In this document: piece after piece, positions 5,325-7,053 of the stretch
How the letters are laid out: each line of letters opens with the position of its first letter
Numbering within the stretch: position 1 is the first letter of the stretch
Source: Pseudomonadota bacterium
Lineage (GTDB): Bacteria; Bdellovibrionota_B; Oligoflexia; Oligoflexales; JAPPIL01
DNA: 7,053 bases
Direction of reading: 5' to 3'
NCBI GenBank assembly: GCA_028877195.1
Contig: JAPPIL010000197.1
Coordinates: forward strand, 1-7,053
Notes under the pieces: model-generated
Told to the model about the DNA's origin: nothing
What the model saw: only the letters and a program-made list of their open reading frames with translations
The model's database searches: none
Position numbers and translations under genes: made by a program

Positions 5325-6008
5325 CTATAGGGTGTAATAACTATAGACGTAATTTGGTGTATAGTATGAATTTACATACGAGTATCTATCAAAATAATAA
5401 TAATCATTCACCGTTGACGAGTAATACGGACGGAAGTAGTCGCAATACTGACTCGGCAAGCCGTAAGTTACGTAAGATACAGGCTCATAGTAGTTGCCAT
5501 AAGGATTATACTGATAGTGAGGGTCATAACGATCTACATAGTGTGAATGGGAATGGGTATTGCTATAACCTTGTGGGTAGTAGTTTTGAAGATACTGATT
5601 ATATGTATAAGTCGAATTATAGTAGTTGTGCGACATGCGCTGGAGGTTATACGACAGCATAATACGGTCGTTGTAGTAGCTGTTGTAGTCAGAATCAAAA
5701 TAAGCCGATAGGTGCATGCCCTGCTTTTCGCCCTGCTCACTACCGAGATTGATCGCATGGTCATAGGCACGAACTTCCACATTACTGGTATCACTCATAT
5801 TCGCTTCACGTGGCGTGCGCACAAGCACCGACTGCGGCAATGAATCCAATTCCGATTGAAGTTGCTCCTGCTCGTGGGGATTAGCCCTGCTGGTAATGTC
5901 ATCGCTCCCCGTAAAGTAAATTTCTTCCTGATTCTCAACATCACATGCCACCGCCGTTAGCAATGACAACGCAACAGCAAGGCTCATGAATTTAGGCTGA
6001 AGTTTCAT
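5325..6008 (-). CDS. Tyrosine-rich low-complexity lipoprotein, function unknown
   Basis: A 227-aa protein with three parts. Residues 1-22 form a lipoprotein signal (MKLQPKFMSLAVALSLLTAVAC) with lipobox AVAC and lipidated Cys22; Asp at +2 would favour inner-membrane retention under the E. coli Lol rule. Residues 23-99 are acidic and polar with only two Tyr. Residues 100-227 are a low-complexity tail with 37 Tyr in 128 positions, eight YY or YYY runs, mostly Asn, Ser, Asp, Pro and His between them, an HSHSH cluster (152-156), a single Cys189 and almost no Lys. The tail looks disordered, prion-like or able to self-associate; Tyr-rich tails in other proteins support adhesion, dityrosine cross-linking or amyloid formation, but none of these can be assigned here. 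GAGGT lies 7 nt before the ATG, so the start is secure. It has its own gap upstream and a terminator downstream, so it is probably a single-gene unit. Confidence 0.82.
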   Translation of the reverse strand: MKLQPKFMSLAVALSLLTAVACDVENQEEIYFTGSDDITSRANPHEQEQLQSELDSLPQSVLVRTPREANMSDTSNVEVRAYDHAINLGSEQGEKQGMHLSAYFDSDYNSYYNDRIMLSYNLQRMSHNYYNSTYTYNQYLQNYYPQGYSNTHSHSHYVDRYDPHYQYNPYGNYYEPVSYVTYGLPSQYCDYFRPYYSSTVNDYYYFDRYSYVNSYYTPNYVYSYYTL

Positions 6009-6015
6009 TGGGTTT

Positions 6016-6020
6016 ACCTC
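6016..6020 (-). promoter_or_regulatory. Strong ribosome binding site of the Tyr-rich lipoprotein gene
   Basis: GAGGT on the minus strand lies 7 nt before the ATG at 6008. It is the best Shine-Dalgarno in the window and suggests efficient translation. Confidence 0.75.
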
Positions 6021-6055
6021 ATCTCAATTTGTTTTTCGTAACTCCATGACCTGCT

Positions 6056-6084
6056 GTCATAGATAAATCAAAACCGTAGGACAA
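6056..6084 (-). promoter_or_regulatory. Candidate sigma70-type promoter for the Tyr-rich lipoprotein gene
   Basis: On the minus strand TTGTCC (6084-6079) and TATGAC (6061-6056) are separated by exactly 17 bp. Each matches four of six consensus bases. It would give a leader of about 40 nt. The AT-rich block further upstream (6105-6150) contains TATATT but no partner -35 at good spacing. This is a weak prediction by eye. Confidence 0.3.
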
Positions 6085-6166
6085 GACTACCAATGCCAAT
6101 GCTGGCTTTCAATATAAAATAAACGCAAATAACGATTATTTTAAATAGAACAGTGAGGTTGGGGGG

Positions 6167-7053
6167 TTATTTAGATGTGAATTTTATGACAGAACTATAG
6201 TCTATAGAATTGTATGAATCCGTATAACTAACATCATCGTTAGGTTCTTCGCCTGTAGCACGCATAATGCGCAATTTGTTCCAAATAAATTTCTCGTGCG
6301 TGTAGCTGATAAGTTCGGTTTGAGGTAGATGTTTTATCGGATTCATACAGTTATTCAAGTCATTTAGATGGTTGCTTTGCTCCATACAGCCCCAAATCAA
6401 CAAAGGGTGCGGTTCGTTTGGAATAGGAACAGATGGCGGTCGCTCTGGCGAAGAGAGTGCATGTGCCAGCCAAGTGATCCGAGCTTGAATTATCGCGGTG
6501 AGATGCTGCTTGTCCTCTGGTAGCAAGACCGACGTAAAACTATCGTAAGCCGATCGGAGACAGGCTTGTGCGTAACTTTTTGGCTCTTGCCAACCAGGGC
6601 TTTGATGGTTGTGAATCCAATGCCAGTCCCACGACAAGAGCATTGCCCAATGTGTGTCTATTAATTTTTGCTGCGCGAGAAATTCGTCCCAGCGTGTTGA
6701 GCTGGCTGTCCATATTTGCGACCAGCTTGTCGTGCTACAATCATCGGGAGTGTTAATCGCATCGTTGCCCTTGATGTGTGGCAGGTCTGCAGGGCTGATG
6801 TGGGCATTGCCATAAAAAGTCAAGGTGCGCAGCAACGGCAACCAATACGGCGAATCTTTTGAACGCGTGAGCAATTCAGCAACCAACTTTGGCTGCGACT
6901 CGATGATGGTGAGGGCACGTTGATAGTCGCGGTCATCGTTGTATGCCCGCATTGCTCGTTCCATGTTCTTGTTGACGCTTATCTTGCCAAGCAGAACGAA
7001 GCCACCCCCACTTATTATCGCCAGTAAGATTGCGATCAAGATAAGGTTAGGGA
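6167..7053 (-). CDS. Membrane-anchored Trp-rich protein of unknown function (N-terminus beyond right edge)
   Basis: The frame is open to the window end. The first in-window start is a TTG at 7039, but that codon lies inside a hydrophobic helix, and the codons before it read P-N-L-I, so the true start is most likely just outside the window. The visible 294 residues begin with one transmembrane segment (NLILIAILLAIISGGGFVLLGKI), followed by a helical stretch (NMERAMRAYNDDRDYQRALTII) that recalls a TPR-like helix pair. A long soluble domain follows with about 12 Trp, including a WDWHW cluster, and four Cys. A single-span inner-membrane protein with the bulk in the periplasm is plausible. No family is recognised. 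It ends at TAA 6169-6167, 158 bp before the Tyr-rich gene, with no clear terminator between, so read-through is possible. Confidence 0.72.
   Translation of the reverse strand, partial: PNLILIAILLAIISGGGFVLLGKISVNKNMERAMRAYNDDRDYQRALTIIESQPKLVAELLTRSKDSPYWLPLLRTLTFYGNAHISPADLPHIKGNDAINTPDDCSTTSWSQIWTASSTRWDEFLAQQKLIDTHWAMLLSWDWHWIHNHQSPGWQEPKSYAQACLRSAYDSFTSVLLPEDKQHLTAIIQARITWLAHALSSPERPPSVPIPNEPHPLLIWGCMEQSNHLNDLNNCMNPIKHLPQTELISYTHEKFIWNKLRIMRATGEEPNDDVSYTDSYNSIDYSSVIKFTSK

Noticed and set aside
5249..5662. 137-codon plus-strand frame opposite the Tyr-rich lipoprotein gene
   Set aside because: It is the antisense of the Tyr-codon-rich region, which produces few stops on the other strand. 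It has no signal peptide or ribosome binding site, while the minus-strand gene has both.

Overview
The window looks like chromosomal DNA from a Gram-negative bacterium, probably a proteobacterium. The evidence is Sec signal peptides, two candidate lipoproteins, a TIGR01777/YfcH-type epimerase, Shine-Dalgarno sites and roughly balanced base composition. Genus-level placement cannot be supported from the sequence alone. No rRNA, tRNA, CRISPR array, transposase, integrase or phage gene was seen. Apart from a short open frame at the left edge, all genes read on the minus strand, so they are described from right to left.

Right part (7053 to 5325): first comes the 3' portion of a gene for an unrecognised, membrane-anchored, Trp-rich protein that runs off the right edge. 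A 158-bp gap with a candidate promoter follows. Next is a 227-aa lipoprotein whose last 128 residues are about 29% tyrosine (37 Tyr). This is the oddest protein in the window.

Gap (5324 to 4991): a hairpin lies just after the Tyr-rich gene. Further on is an exact 46-bp direct repeat spaced 63 bp apart. One copy is completed into a perfect 17-bp-stem terminator with A and T tracts on both sides; the other keeps only the first arm and a short core hairpin.

Centre and left (4990 to 234): a tight four-gene operon. It encodes (i) a secreted DUF1549/DUF1592/DUF1588/DUF1585-like protein with a CXXCH c-type haem motif, (ii) a small lipoprotein-like protein, (iii) a DUF1501-type secreted protein of the sulfatase/alkaline phosphatase-like superfamily and (iv) a TIGR01777 NAD(P)-dependent epimerase. 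The junctions are a 17-bp overlap, an ATGA and a second ATGA, so translation is probably coupled along the set. Genes (i) and (iii) belong to a known pairing of exported CXXCH proteins with DUF1501/DUF1552-type proteins, whose substrate is generally unknown. The second gene has no family I recognise and may be a dedicated partner. The cytoplasmic epimerase is the unexpected member.

Left edge (1 to 233): a plus-strand frame open from the window start to 179 is probably the C-terminus of a convergent gene. A weak hairpin lies between it and the operon end.
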